The notes beneath the pieces are model-generated. The model ran no database searches. It saw only the letters and a list, made by a program, of their open reading frames with translations, and was not told the DNA's origin. Source: JAQBVV01 sp965249205 (GTDB lineage: Bacteria; Acidobacteriota; Vicinamibacteria; Vicinamibacterales; UBA2999). From it: DNA of 64,000 nt. The stretch is from positions 186,001 through 250,000 of the forward strand of contig CBDFLL010000003.1 of the NCBI GenBank assembly GCA_965249205.1. Direction: 5' to 3'. Below, one piece after another: positions 23,685-31,365 of the stretch (position 1 is its first letter; the number at the start of each line of letters is the position of its first letter). The translations under genes and the position numbers were made by a program.

Positions 23685-25006
23685 CCGGCCTTGCCGAGCG
23701 GACGCTGCCGAGCAATCTAGAGGCCGAACGCGCGGTGCTCGGGACCGTGCTGGTCACGCATGGCCGGGTGCTCGACACGGTCGCCGACCAGTTGCGACCA
23801 GAGGAGTTCTACCGTGAGGCGCACCGGCGCATCTTCAGCGCGATGCTCGCGGTGTTCGGGCGCGGGGAGGCGATCGACTTGGTCACGCTGCGCGAGGCAC
23901 TCACCACGACCGGCGACCTCGAAGAGGTGGGCGGCCCGGCCTACATCACCGCGCTGGCCGACGGCGTGCCCGTCTCCACCAACATCGCCTACTACGCGCG
24001 CATCGTGCGCGAGAAGGCCACCAGCCGGGACGTGATCGACGTCGCCAACAAACTGTTGACGGCCGCCTACGCCCTCGAGGACCCGGTGGCGCTCATCGAC
24101 CAAGCCGAGCGTGCACTCCTGGACCTCAGCCACCAAGCGGTGCCCGGCGACCTGGTCTCGGCGGCGCAGATGTCGCGCGAGATTTATCCGGTCCTCGAGG
24201 CGTTGACCGCGGCGCGGCAGCCGGTGACCGGGGTGTCCACCGGCCTCGCGGATCTGGATCACTACACCCGCGGCCTGCAGCCCGGCTCGCTCGTCATCCT
24301 CGCGGGGCGGCCCAGCACCGGGAAGTCGAGTCTCGCCCTGCAATGGGCGCTGCACGTCGCCCAGACGCAGCCGGTCGCGTTCTTCTCGGTCGAGATGAGC
24401 CAGCAGGAGCAGGCCTTCCGGGTGCTGGCGACGCTCGCCCGCGTCGACGGCCATCACCTGCAGTGCGGGCAGCTCTCGACGGGCGACCAGACGCAGGTCG
24501 GCCTCGCGCTTACCGCGTTCGGCCAGCGGCACTTCTGGCTCGACGACAGCGGCGCCGTGAGCCCGCTGCAGGTCCGGAGCCGCGCCCGGCGCCTCAAGGC
24601 GCAACACGGATTGGGGCTCATCCTCGTCGACTACCTCCAGTTGGTGCAGCACGGGCGGGCCGAGTCCCGGGAACAGGCGGTGGCCCAGACGGCGCGGCTC
24701 CTGAAACAGGTCGCCCGCGAACTGGACGTGCCGCTGGTGGCGCTCTGCCAGCTGTCCCGGAAGGTGGAGGAGCGCGCCGACAAGCGGCCGCAGCTGAGCG
24801 ACCTCCGGGAATCCGGGGCGCTCGAACAGGACGCGGACCTGGTGCTCCTGATTCATCGCCCGCCGCCGAAGCGCGATGGGGTCGTGGTCACATCCCCGCC
24901 GGCCGAACTCATCATCGCCAAGCAGCGCAACGGCCCGACGGCCAGCGTGGACCTGGTGTGGCGGGGCGAGCAGTACCGCTTCGGGGAACTGGAGGCCCGT
25001 CGATGA
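23681..25006 (+). CDS. dnaB: Replicative DNA helicase, DnaB family
   Basis: 441 aa. The N-terminal DnaB domain starts LPSNLEAERAVLGTVL. The RecA-like helicase domain has Walker A AGRPSTGKSS near residue 206 and Walker B LGLILVDYLQLVQ near residue 312, then LSRKVEERADKRPQLSDLRESGALEQDAD. Phage-encoded helicase for theta replication. The start at 23681 matches the family N-terminus. Confidence 0.97.
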   Translation: MTGLAERTLPSNLEAERAVLGTVLVTHGRVLDTVADQLRPEEFYREAHRRIFSAMLAVFGRGEAIDLVTLREALTTTGDLEEVGGPAYITALADGVPVSTNIAYYARIVREKATSRDVIDVANKLLTAAYALEDPVALIDQAERALLDLSHQAVPGDLVSAAQMSREIYPVLEALTAARQPVTGVSTGLADLDHYTRGLQPGSLVILAGRPSTGKSSLALQWALHVAQTQPVAFFSVEMSQQEQAFRVLATLARVDGHHLQCGQLSTGDQTQVGLALTAFGQRHFWLDDSGAVSPLQVRSRARRLKAQHGLGLILVDYLQLVQHGRAESREQAVAQTARLLKQVARELDVPLVALCQLSRKVEERADKRPQLSDLRESGALEQDADLVLLIHRPPPKRDGVVVTSPPAELIIAKQRNGPTASVDLVWRGEQYRFGELEARR

Positions 25007-25200
25007 CCGATGCGGGGCAGCGACTCGACCGGGCGGTGCGCTGGGCGCATGAAGTGCAGCGCGTGCGGCGGTCCGTGGAGGCGGCGCACGCCAACATGCG
25101 GGCGCTTGAGGCCGACGTCCGACGGGAGCTGCACGACGCACGGGCAGCGGTCCTTGAGGAGGAGCGCCGCGCCCAGACGCCGGCAGGCGTGTCAGCGTGA
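25003..25200 (+). CDS. Small coiled-coil protein
   Basis: 65 aa, ATGA overlap with dnaB. Nearly all helical with heptad-like spacing (VQRVRRSVEAAHANMRALEADVRRELHDARAAVLEEE). Function unknown; may bind the helicase. Confidence 0.55.
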   Translation: MTDAGQRLDRAVRWAHEVQRVRRSVEAAHANMRALEADVRRELHDARAAVLEEERRAQTPAGVSA

Positions 25201-25225
25201 CCGGGCGCGCGTGGTACGAGGCGGC

Positions 25226-25540
25226 ATGACGCGGGGCCTCACGGTGGATCGGCTTTGCGTGGTGCACGGCCTGCCGGCGCCGGTGGCCGAGCATCGCTTC
25301 AGCCCGCCGCGGCGCTGGCGCTGGGACTGGGCGTGGCCCGACCGACGGATCGCGCTCGAAGTCAATGGCGGCGTCTGGACGCGGGGGAAGCACTCGCGCG
25401 GCGCGGGGCAGCTGCGGGACTTCGAGAAGTGGAGCGAGGGCGCGGCGCAAGGCTGGCGGGTGATCCACGTCACGCCGGCCCAGATCCACGCGCCAGCCAC
25501 CTGGGACTGGCTCCGGCGCGCGCTGGGGGCGGGCGCATGA
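25226..25540 (+). CDS. PD-(D/E)XK endonuclease (DUF559/VRR-like)
   Basis: 104 aa. RFSPPRRWRWDWAWPDRRIALEVNGGVWTRGKH gives the D...E-x-N/G nuclease core, followed by GQLRDFEKWSEGAAQGWRVIHVTPAQI. Phage homologs are small nucleases that may resolve or trim replication intermediates. No third active-site lysine is obvious. Confidence 0.75.
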   Translation: MTRGLTVDRLCVVHGLPAPVAEHRFSPPRRWRWDWAWPDRRIALEVNGGVWTRGKHSRGAGQLRDFEKWSEGAAQGWRVIHVTPAQIHAPATWDWLRRALGAGA

Positions 25541-25734
25541 GGCGCGGGCGATCCCCGCGTGCCGCGCCGGCTCCGTCCGGCCCGCGCTTCACCCCGTGCC
25601 GGCGGGACGGCTGCAACAGCAGCGGGTGGCAGACGGTCTATCGGGCGCCGAGATCGGGGAGTGCGATTCCGCTGCCCGCGCTCGTGCGCTGCGCCTGCCG
25701 CGTGGCGTACGAGGCGCAGGAGGGAGGGCGATGA
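25537..25734 (+). CDS. Small zinc-ribbon-like protein
   Basis: 65 aa, basic N-terminus, then CRRDGC and a later CAC, probable zinc ligands. ATGA overlaps on both sides. Function unknown. Confidence 0.5.
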   Translation: MRRGRSPRAAPAPSGPRFTPCRRDGCNSSGWQTVYRAPRSGSAIPLPALVRCACRVAYEAQEGGR

Positions 25735-26054
25735 GGACGGCGCACACCCCGGGGCCGTGGCGATCGGATAGCCCGTATGTCTCGGCGCCGTCCGGTGAGC
25801 ACCGGACGATCGTGGCGGACTGCGACCAGTCTTTCTCCGATGACGAGTGCGAGGCGAACACTCGGCTGATCGCTGCCGCGCCCGAGCTGCTGGCCGCGCT
25901 GGAGCAGGCCGTGGCCGTCATTGACAGCGACGAGCTAAAAGGGGCGTGCCAGGTGGCTCAGATCCACGGGATGCCCTATGGCGGCCCGACGGTGAACGTG
26001 GCGGAGATCCGTGCGCTGATCGCCAAGGCGCGAGGGGAGACAGCGAGCGAATGA
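25731..26054 (+). CDS. Phage protein with HTPGPW...LIAAAPELLAAL pattern
   Basis: 107 aa. The N-terminal HTPGPW and the central EANTRLIAAAPELLAALEQAV are hallmarks of a very common phage early protein of unknown role. Its ATG overlaps the previous stop, and its own stop overlaps the next ATG. Confidence 0.7.
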   Translation: MRTAHTPGPWRSDSPYVSAPSGEHRTIVADCDQSFSDDECEANTRLIAAAPELLAALEQAVAVIDSDELKGACQVAQIHGMPYGGPTVNVAEIRALIAKARGETASE

Positions 26055-26410
26055 CCGAGCCCTTGGGTGAGGACGCGCTGGTCGGCACCATCGAGGTGCG
26101 GACGGTCGGTGACGAGTTCTACGCGGGGTGGACGTCCGGCGATGGAACGGTCGGCTGTGCTGGCGATCACGCCAACACGCCGGTCGGGGCGCTGGCGCAC
26201 CTGTGTTCGGTGTTGATCAAGCTAGACGAGGATGAGGCCGCGCCCGAGCTGCTGGCGGCGCTTGACGAGACGGTCACGAGACTCGAGCGGTGCATGGTGC
26301 ACGCGGGGTCTGATCCCGATTTTGCGCACGAAGCGACCAAGGATGCCCGCGCTGCCATTGCCACGGCGCGCGGGGCCGCCCCCACGCCGCCGCCGGAGGG
26401 GCGCGGATGA
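26051..26410 (+). CDS. Hypothetical phage protein
   Basis: 119 aa. It shares the APELLAALDETV segment with the upstream gene, suggesting partial duplication of that module. The N-terminus (GTIEVRTVGDEFYAGW) is beta-rich. ATGA-coupled on both sides. Confidence 0.55.
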   Translation: MTEPLGEDALVGTIEVRTVGDEFYAGWTSGDGTVGCAGDHANTPVGALAHLCSVLIKLDEDEAAPELLAALDETVTRLERCMVHAGSDPDFAHEATKDARAAIATARGAAPTPPPEGRG

Positions 26411-26562
26411 TCACGGTGCATTGTGCGACGTGCGGCCATGAATGGGACCTACCGATCAAGATCCCGATGGATCTCGACCGTTTCGTGACAGCCATCACCG
26501 GATGTGTCGCGGCGGGTGGTGCGCACGGAGCGCAGGTGCTGTGTGGACCGGCGAAGGACTGA
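26407..26562 (+). CDS. 51-aa zinc-ribbon-like protein
   Basis: Starts MITVHCATCGHEWDLPI; CATC plus two later cysteines may bind zinc. ATGA overlap with the upstream stop. Function unknown. Confidence 0.5.
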   Translation: MITVHCATCGHEWDLPIKIPMDLDRFVTAITGCVAAGGAHGAQVLCGPAKD

Positions 26563-26568
26563 TGGCTG

Positions 26569-26646
26569 ATGCGCGCCTACTACAACGAGCACGAGCCGTA
26601 TGCGGGCAGGGACATGAGTCAACCGAACGAGGACGTAGACGGGTGA
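26569..26646 (+). pseudogene. 5'-end remnant of a Dcm-type methyltransferase gene
   Basis: Encodes MRAYYNEHEPYAG followed by 12 unrelated residues and a stop. The start matches MTAYYNEHDAYAA of the m5C methyltransferase gene at 27421. Its stop overlaps the GTG of the next methyltransferase, so the short peptide may now act as a leader. Confidence 0.6.
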
Positions 26647-27377
26647 CACCGTACTACGAGGCCGAGGGGATCATCATCTATCACGGCGACTGCCGGGAAA
26701 TCCTCCCGGTCCCGCCGTGCCAAGCCCTCGTGACCGACCCCCCGTTTGCCTTCGCCGGTGGCATCTCCAATGGGATGGGCTCGCAGGTCTCTGAACAGTT
26801 CTTTGAGCATTGGTGGAGGGATGTGGCTGACCTGATTACTACGAGCCTGACCCCGACCGGGAGCGGGTTCATGTGGTGCGATTGGCGGACAGCCAGAAGC
26901 TTTGCCAAGGGGTTCGAGCCGCGAACGAATACGACCGCTGTCTGGCGCCTGGCGCAGATGCTCTACCACTATCGTGAGATGCCGGGACTAGGGCAGCCGT
27001 TTCGTTCCTCAGTGGACATGATCGCGTACGTGCGTGGTCCCAAGCATCGAAGTTCTACCATCCCGAACACCACGCACAACTGGCTCTCCCAGTACTGGTA
27101 CTACGGCAAACATGCTCACCATCCGGCGGAGAAGTCTGTGGCGGTCGCGCGTCAACTGTTGCAGTGGTGCACGGGCGCTGGTGACTGGGTGCTCGATCCG
27201 TTTATGGGGTCGGGGACCACGTTGCTGGCCGCCCAGGCGCTCGGATTGCGGGCCATTGGGATCGAGATCGAGGAGATGTATTGCGAGGAGGCCGTTGAGC
27301 GGCTGCGGCAGGGAAGCCTGTTTGCAGACGCTGGAAAGGTGGCGCGTGGTGCCGCCAGAAGATCGGACCCCGCCTGA
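26643..27377 (+). CDS. Beta-class N6-adenine/N4-cytosine DNA methyltransferase
   Basis: 244 aa from a GTG; the frame could extend to 26562. Motif IV is TDPPF near residue 31, in the DPPY position. The SAM-binding motif I is FMGSGTTLLAA near residue 187, after DWVLDP. The order (IV before I) is the beta class. A phage orphan methyltransferase like this probably protects phage DNA from host restriction. The N-terminus (TPYYEAEGIIIYHGD) is shared with the gene at 29302. Confidence 0.9.
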   Translation: MTPYYEAEGIIIYHGDCREILPVPPCQALVTDPPFAFAGGISNGMGSQVSEQFFEHWWRDVADLITTSLTPTGSGFMWCDWRTARSFAKGFEPRTNTTAVWRLAQMLYHYREMPGLGQPFRSSVDMIAYVRGPKHRSSTIPNTTHNWLSQYWYYGKHAHHPAEKSVAVARQLLQWCTGAGDWVLDPFMGSGTTLLAAQALGLRAIGIEIEEMYCEEAVERLRQGSLFADAGKVARGAARRSDPA

Positions 27378-27420
27378 GCACGCTCCCATGAACAGAGGCG
27401 ATGAGGCAGGACCGTGAGCG

Positions 27421-28515
27421 ATGACCGCGTACTACAACGAGCACGACGCCTACGCGGCCGCGTGGCTGCGCAACCTGATCGCGGCGGGACAGATCGCGCC
27501 GGGTGACGTGGACGCGCGCGACATCCAGGAGGTGACGCCCGATGACCTCGCCGGCTACGCGCAGTGCCACTTCTTCGCCGGACTTGGTGGCTGGAGCCAT
27601 GCCCTCCGACTCGCCGGCTGGCCCGACGCCCGGCCCGTCTGGACCGGGAGCTGTCCCTGTCAGCCGCTTTCGAGCGCGGGACAGCGACACGGCCATGCCG
27701 ATCGACGCCATCTCTGGCCCGCTTTTCAATCTCTCATCGCCGAGTGCCGACCTGCAACGGTCTTTGGAGAACAGGTTGCAAGCCGTGATGGACGTGAATG
27801 GCTCGCCGGAGTACGCGCTGACCTGGAGCACCTGGGATATGCCTGCGGGTGTGCCGATCTGCCGGCTGCGAGCCTCGGCGCGCCGCACATCCGGCAACGG
27901 CTCTGGTTCGTCGCCGAGCGGCTGGACGACGCCACAGGGTCACGACGCACAGGGGCGGTCCAACCCGGAACGGTTGCAGCGCCACGGAACGAAACACGGC
28001 TGCCGGAACCTCAACGACGAGGCAGGCCTGGCAGGCTGGCCGACGCCGACGTCGCTCAGTCCGGCCACGGCGGACTACAACGAAGCGGGGGATTCGTGCA
28101 ACCTGCGGAAGACAAGGCTGCTTCTAACGGGCTGGCCGACGCCGAAACAGCGGGATCACCACACCGAGGGGCCAGGCCAGTACAGCCCGAGCCTGGCGAA
28201 GGTCGCCGAGCAGCCGGTGGGCTGGGCGACGCCGACGGCACGGGACACGCAGTCAGAAAAACGCACCACGGATGCGAGGAAGAGGCGCGAGATGGATCAC
28301 CGAAGCACAGCCCTTGGTTTTCAAGCGCTTGGATCCCTTGCACCGACGGGCACGCGCGGCGCGTTGAACCCGGCGTTGAGCCGTTGGCTCATGGGGTACC
28401 CGCCCGCGTGGGGCAACTGCGCGCCTACGGCAATGCCATCGTCCCGCAGGTCGCGGCGGTCTTCATCCGCGCCTATCGAGAGGGTTGTGAGATGACCATA
28501 TTAGGTGAGACGTGA
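27421..28515 (+). CDS. Dcm-type m5C DNA methyltransferase
   Basis: 364 aa. Motif I region is FFAGLGGWSHAL near residue 50. Motif IV has the catalytic PCQ (SCPCQPLSSAGQ) near residue 79. Motif VI is represented by GEQV, motif VIII by RQRLWFV, and motif X by YGNAIVPQVA near the C-terminus. The middle has three LADA/LGDAD-type segments in a low-complexity target-recognition region. It would methylate cytosine C5 in phage DNA. About 950 bases also carry a long open frame shifted by +1 (27542-28495). Confidence 0.9.
   Translation: MTAYYNEHDAYAAAWLRNLIAAGQIAPGDVDARDIQEVTPDDLAGYAQCHFFAGLGGWSHALRLAGWPDARPVWTGSCPCQPLSSAGQRHGHADRRHLWPAFQSLIAECRPATVFGEQVASRDGREWLAGVRADLEHLGYACGCADLPAASLGAPHIRQRLWFVAERLDDATGSRRTGAVQPGTVAAPRNETRLPEPQRRGRPGRLADADVAQSGHGGLQRSGGFVQPAEDKAASNGLADAETAGSPHRGARPVQPEPGEGRRAAGGLGDADGTGHAVRKTHHGCEEEARDGSPKHSPWFSSAWIPCTDGHARRVEPGVEPLAHGVPARVGQLRAYGNAIVPQVAAVFIRAYREGCEMTILGET
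27542..28495 (+). CDS. Overprinted phage protein with repeated GW(P/A/T)TP motifs
   Basis: Up to 317 aa in the +1 frame relative to the methyltransferase; a later ATG at 27692 gives a 267-aa form. It contains SADLQRSLENRLQ, GSPEYALTWSTWDMPAG, RASARRTSG, four GW(P/A/T)TP motifs, and LNPALSRWLMGYPPAW near the end. From memory, similar sequences are frequent in phage annotations as hypothetical proteins. No ribosome site is clear. Either frame could be non-functional; the repeated motifs could be a by-product of methyltransferase composition. Confidence 0.5.
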   Translation: MTSPATRSATSSPDLVAGAMPSDSPAGPTPGPSGPGAVPVSRFRARDSDTAMPIDAISGPLFNLSSPSADLQRSLENRLQAVMDVNGSPEYALTWSTWDMPAGVPICRLRASARRTSGNGSGSSPSGWTTPQGHDAQGRSNPERLQRHGTKHGCRNLNDEAGLAGWPTPTSLSPATADYNEAGDSCNLRKTRLLLTGWPTPKQRDHHTEGPGQYSPSLAKVAEQPVGWATPTARDTQSEKRTTDARKRREMDHRSTALGFQALGSLAPTGTRGALNPALSRWLMGYPPAWGNCAPTAMPSSRRSRRSSSAPIERVVR

Positions 28516-28970
28516 TGAGGCTCTACGACTACATCCGCGAGGAAGTGAGACGGCAAGGGCACGACGTGACCCAGGCCGAGGGGCAGCTGCGCATCGCGTG
28601 GATGTGGGACGCCTGGGAATGGGCGCGGGCACAAGCGCAGCGGGACGTTCTGCCAACACTTAAGGATGTCGAGCTCGTCGGTCGGCTCATCGAGCCCGCC
28701 CTGAACTGTGGCTTTCGTACCGTTGGGGTGCGCGTCGGCCCGCGCATCTGCCCGCCGCCAGAAGATGTGATCCCGCAACTGACGGATCTGCTCGCCCGTG
28801 CCGGCGATCTGTCGCCCCTGGAGTTCTACAAAGCGTTCGAGCTGATCCACCCCTTCGTGGATGGCAACGGCCGGACCGGGAAGGTGCTACTGGCGTGGCG
28901 CTGTGGGACGTGGGACGCCCCGGAGTTTCCGCCGGCGGATCTCTTTGGGACGCCGATTCGCAATCCATGA
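28515..28970 (+). CDS. Fic-domain protein
   Basis: 151 aa from the ATG at 28515 (GTG at 28512 also possible). The Fic motif HPFVDGNGRTGK is near residue 114, with the catalytic histidine kept and the final arginine replaced by lysine. Fic enzymes transfer AMP or other phosphate groups from nucleotides to target proteins; phage P1 Doc is a phage example. The size is small for the family and no inhibitory helix motif is evident. It lies among DNA-modification genes, so it may act on a host target or on nucleotides. Confidence 0.82.
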   Translation: MRLYDYIREEVRRQGHDVTQAEGQLRIAWMWDAWEWARAQAQRDVLPTLKDVELVGRLIEPALNCGFRTVGVRVGPRICPPPEDVIPQLTDLLARAGDLSPLEFYKAFELIHPFVDGNGRTGKVLLAWRCGTWDAPEFPPADLFGTPIRNP

Positions 28971-29305
28971 CAGTGCGGCGCGATCTGTTCGTGTATCTCT
29001 CGGGGCCGATGACGGCGGCGCACGGGTACAGCGTCGAAGACAACGTGGCAGCGGGCCTGCGGGTGTTCTTCGACTGCGTGGCGCGGGGCATCCCGGCGTT
29101 TAGCCCACACGCGATCGGCGCGTTCCCCACGACGTGGGCGATCGATCGGCAACAGTGGTTGGCGTACGACTGCGCCGTGATCGATCGCTGCACGCACGTC
29201 CTGCTGCTGCCGCGCTGGGAGACGAGTCCGGGCGCGCGGGCCGAGCGGGCCTATGCCGAGCAGATCGGCAAACCGGTGATCACGTCCCTGGAGGAACTCG
29301 GATGA
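28967..29305 (+). CDS. DUF4406 / nucleoside deoxyribosyltransferase-like protein
   Basis: 112 aa from the ATG overlapping the Fic stop. FVYLSGPMTAAHGYSVEDNV and the later VIDRCTHVLLLPRWETSPGARAERAYAEQIGKPVI match DUF4406, a Rossmann-like family related to nucleoside 2-deoxyribosyltransferases. A role in nucleotide metabolism or DNA modification is possible. Its stop overlaps the next methyltransferase. Confidence 0.85.
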   Translation: MTVRRDLFVYLSGPMTAAHGYSVEDNVAAGLRVFFDCVARGIPAFSPHAIGAFPTTWAIDRQQWLAYDCAVIDRCTHVLLLPRWETSPGARAERAYAEQIGKPVITSLEELG

Positions 29306-29889
29306 CGCCGTACTACGAGTGTGGCGAGATCGCGATCTACCACGGAGACGCACTTGAGCTAATGGGCGCGTTGCCTCTCTGCCGTTGGTTTGCCCAAGCA
29401 CTCGATGCCGTCGTGCCTCGCATGAATCCAACAGCACGAGTGCTCTGTTTCTGCGACGACGAAAGCTACCCAGTGTTCTACCCGGAATTGTATCGACGGT
29501 TCGACACGATGGCGTCACTGATCTGGGACAAGGGCGGTATTGGTATGGGTTCTGAGTGGAGGCATGGTCACGAACTGATCGTGTCGGCACGATGGAAGGA
29601 TAGCGCGTGGTACGGCGGTGCAAAACTGTCGGACGTGCTGCGCGTAAAGAACGTGCCGTCATCCTTGCGTAGCCATCCAGTTGATAAGCCGACCGATCTG
29701 TTACGTCAACTACTGAAGCCGACGACCCAAGACGGCGATGTGGTGTTGGACCCGTTCATGGGGGGCGGCTCAGTGCTGTGTGCTGCGCGCCTTGAGAACA
29801 GAGCTGCGATCGGTATCGAGATCGAAGAACGCTATTGCGAGATCGCGGCCAGGCGCTTGGAGCAACGCATTCTGGACATCGGCGCATGA
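29302..29889 (+). CDS. Beta-class DNA methyltransferase lacking the DPPY motif
   Basis: 195 aa. The N-terminus MTPYYECGEIAIYHGDALEL matches the 26643 gene, but where TDPPF should follow the sequence goes to MGALPLCRWFAQALD, so motif IV and roughly 20-30 residues are missing. The C-terminal SAM-binding part is intact (VVLDPFMGGGSVLCAA, AIGIEIEERYCEIAARR). The frame is open and ATGA-coupled to both neighbours. It is probably catalytically dead, or has become a DNA- or SAM-binding protein. Confidence 0.8.
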   Translation: MTPYYECGEIAIYHGDALELMGALPLCRWFAQALDAVVPRMNPTARVLCFCDDESYPVFYPELYRRFDTMASLIWDKGGIGMGSEWRHGHELIVSARWKDSAWYGGAKLSDVLRVKNVPSSLRSHPVDKPTDLLRQLLKPTTQDGDVVLDPFMGGGSVLCAARLENRAAIGIEIEERYCEIAARRLEQRILDIGA

Positions 29890-31031
29890 CGAGTCGCCTC
29901 CTCACCGGCGACTGCCGCGCCGTGCTCGCCACGCTCGAGTCCGCCAGCATCGACGCCTGCGCAACAGATCCACCCTACGGCATCGGGTTTCTGGGTCGGG
30001 AGTGGGACACGTTCGCTCCGTCGGTCGTCGCACAGCACCGCACGCACATGGACACGAACGCCCTCACCCACCCGAACCCCAACATGGCCGGGCGGGGGGC
30101 CTGGTGTGGAGGGGCGGCGGTCGAGTATGACCGCTCAGCGGCGGCGAATCGACGGTTTCAAGCGTGGACACTCGCCTGGGCGTCGGCGGTCCTGCGCGTG
30201 CTCAAGCCTGGGGCGTATCTCCTGGTCTGCATGAGCCCCCGCACCGCGCATCGTGTGGTCATGGGGGTCGAGGACGCCGGCTTTGAGATCCGGGACCAGC
30301 TCCTGTGGCTCCACGGAAAAGGGATGCCGAAGTCGATGTGGCTGGATGCGGACAAGACCGTCGGCACCGCGCTCAAGCCGATGTATGAACCGATCCTGCT
30401 GGCGCGCGCCCCGTGTCAGGGCCCGGCGACGGTGTGTCATGCGGCGCACGGCACGGGCGGACTGCAGATCGATGGTTGTCGTCTTGATGGTGACGGCCGC
30501 TGGCCGCCAAACGTCGCCCTCGATGAGCACGCCTCAGCCTGTCTGGACACACAGGTGGGCCATGCCGTCTCGCGTTTCTTCTACTGCCCCAAAACGTCAA
30601 CGGCGGAACGCGAGGCCGGCTGCGACCACCTCCCGCTGAAAACCGCCGGCGAGCTGACAGGCGGGCGGAAGGCGGGCTCAGCGGGGCTGAACAACCCTCG
30701 CGCCGGAGCGGGTCGCACGTCCCAGGGGCGGCGCAACCATCATCCGACCGTGAAGCCCGTGGCGCTGATGCGCTGGCTGGTGCGCCTCGTCACGCCGCCC
30801 GGTGGCCTCGTGCTCGACCCCTTTGCTGGCTCGGGTACGACCGGGATCGCCTGCGTCCATGAGCAGATGCGTTTCCTCGGCATGGAGCGCGAGGCCGAGT
30901 ACGTCCGGATCGCCGAGGCGCGGATCGGGGCGGCCATGGCGCAGTTCCAGACCGGCGGACCGCTCTTCGCGGCGCTCGACACGCCCGGTGCACTCAGCCT
31001 CGTCCCAGCGGAGCCCAAGCCATGCGCGTGA
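29886..31031 (+). CDS. N6/N4 DNA methyltransferase
   Basis: 381 aa. Motif IV TDPPYGIGF near residue 22 is followed by a long insertion (about residues 30-90), then DQLLWLHGKGMPKSM, then HHPTVKPVALMRWLVRL and motif I FAGSGTTGIACV near residue 313. Third beta-class methyltransferase in this block and the largest. Likely protects phage DNA from restriction. Confidence 0.92.
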   Translation: MTSRLLTGDCRAVLATLESASIDACATDPPYGIGFLGREWDTFAPSVVAQHRTHMDTNALTHPNPNMAGRGAWCGGAAVEYDRSAAANRRFQAWTLAWASAVLRVLKPGAYLLVCMSPRTAHRVVMGVEDAGFEIRDQLLWLHGKGMPKSMWLDADKTVGTALKPMYEPILLARAPCQGPATVCHAAHGTGGLQIDGCRLDGDGRWPPNVALDEHASACLDTQVGHAVSRFFYCPKTSTAEREAGCDHLPLKTAGELTGGRKAGSAGLNNPRAGAGRTSQGRRNHHPTVKPVALMRWLVRLVTPPGGLVLDPFAGSGTTGIACVHEQMRFLGMEREAEYVRIAEARIGAAMAQFQTGGPLFAALDTPGALSLVPAEPKPCA

Positions 31032-31243
31032 CCCCGGCCAGCCACCGCCCCGAGGCCCTGCTGTACGGGACGCCCGTCACGCCGCCGGTCAGCACGGAGA
31101 GTTGGTGGGTTGGGCACCCACGAGAAGGCTTCATGGCCGAGGCCCAGGCGCGGTCGGCATCGATGTCCGCGCGGGACCGGGGGCCAGGGCGGCGCCCTGG
31201 CAGTCAGCGTGCCCCGGATACTCGCCTGGAGGTCGCGTGCTGA
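31022..31243 (+). CDS. Hypothetical phage protein
   Basis: 73 aa, overlaps the end of the methyltransferase gene by 10 bases. ESWWVGHPREGFMAEAQAR resembles small proteins seen at this place in other phages. The C-terminus is basic. Function unknown. Confidence 0.5.
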   Translation: MRVTPASHRPEALLYGTPVTPPVSTESWWVGHPREGFMAEAQARSASMSARDRGPGRRPGSQRAPDTRLEVAC

Positions 31244-31344
31244 CGTCGCGCGGGCGGGTGCTCGCGTGTGTCGTGGGCCTCGTGTATGTCGTCGGCCTCT
31301 GGAGCATGGCGCTCACGCTGGCCTGGCTGGCGCTGGGGTGGTAG
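31237..31344 (+). CDS. 35-aa membrane peptide
   Basis: GTG start overlapping the previous stop. One hydrophobic helix (VLACVVGLVYVVGLWSMALT). Function unknown. Confidence 0.45.
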   Translation: MLTSRGRVLACVVGLVYVVGLWSMALTLAWLALGW

Positions 31345-31365
31345 GCACCGTGCGCGGGGTGATGC

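Noticed and set aside
23717..25489. 590-aa open frame antisense to dnaB
   Set aside because: Arg/His/Pro/Leu-rich shadow of a high-GC gene; no domain, and dnaB on the other strand is certain.
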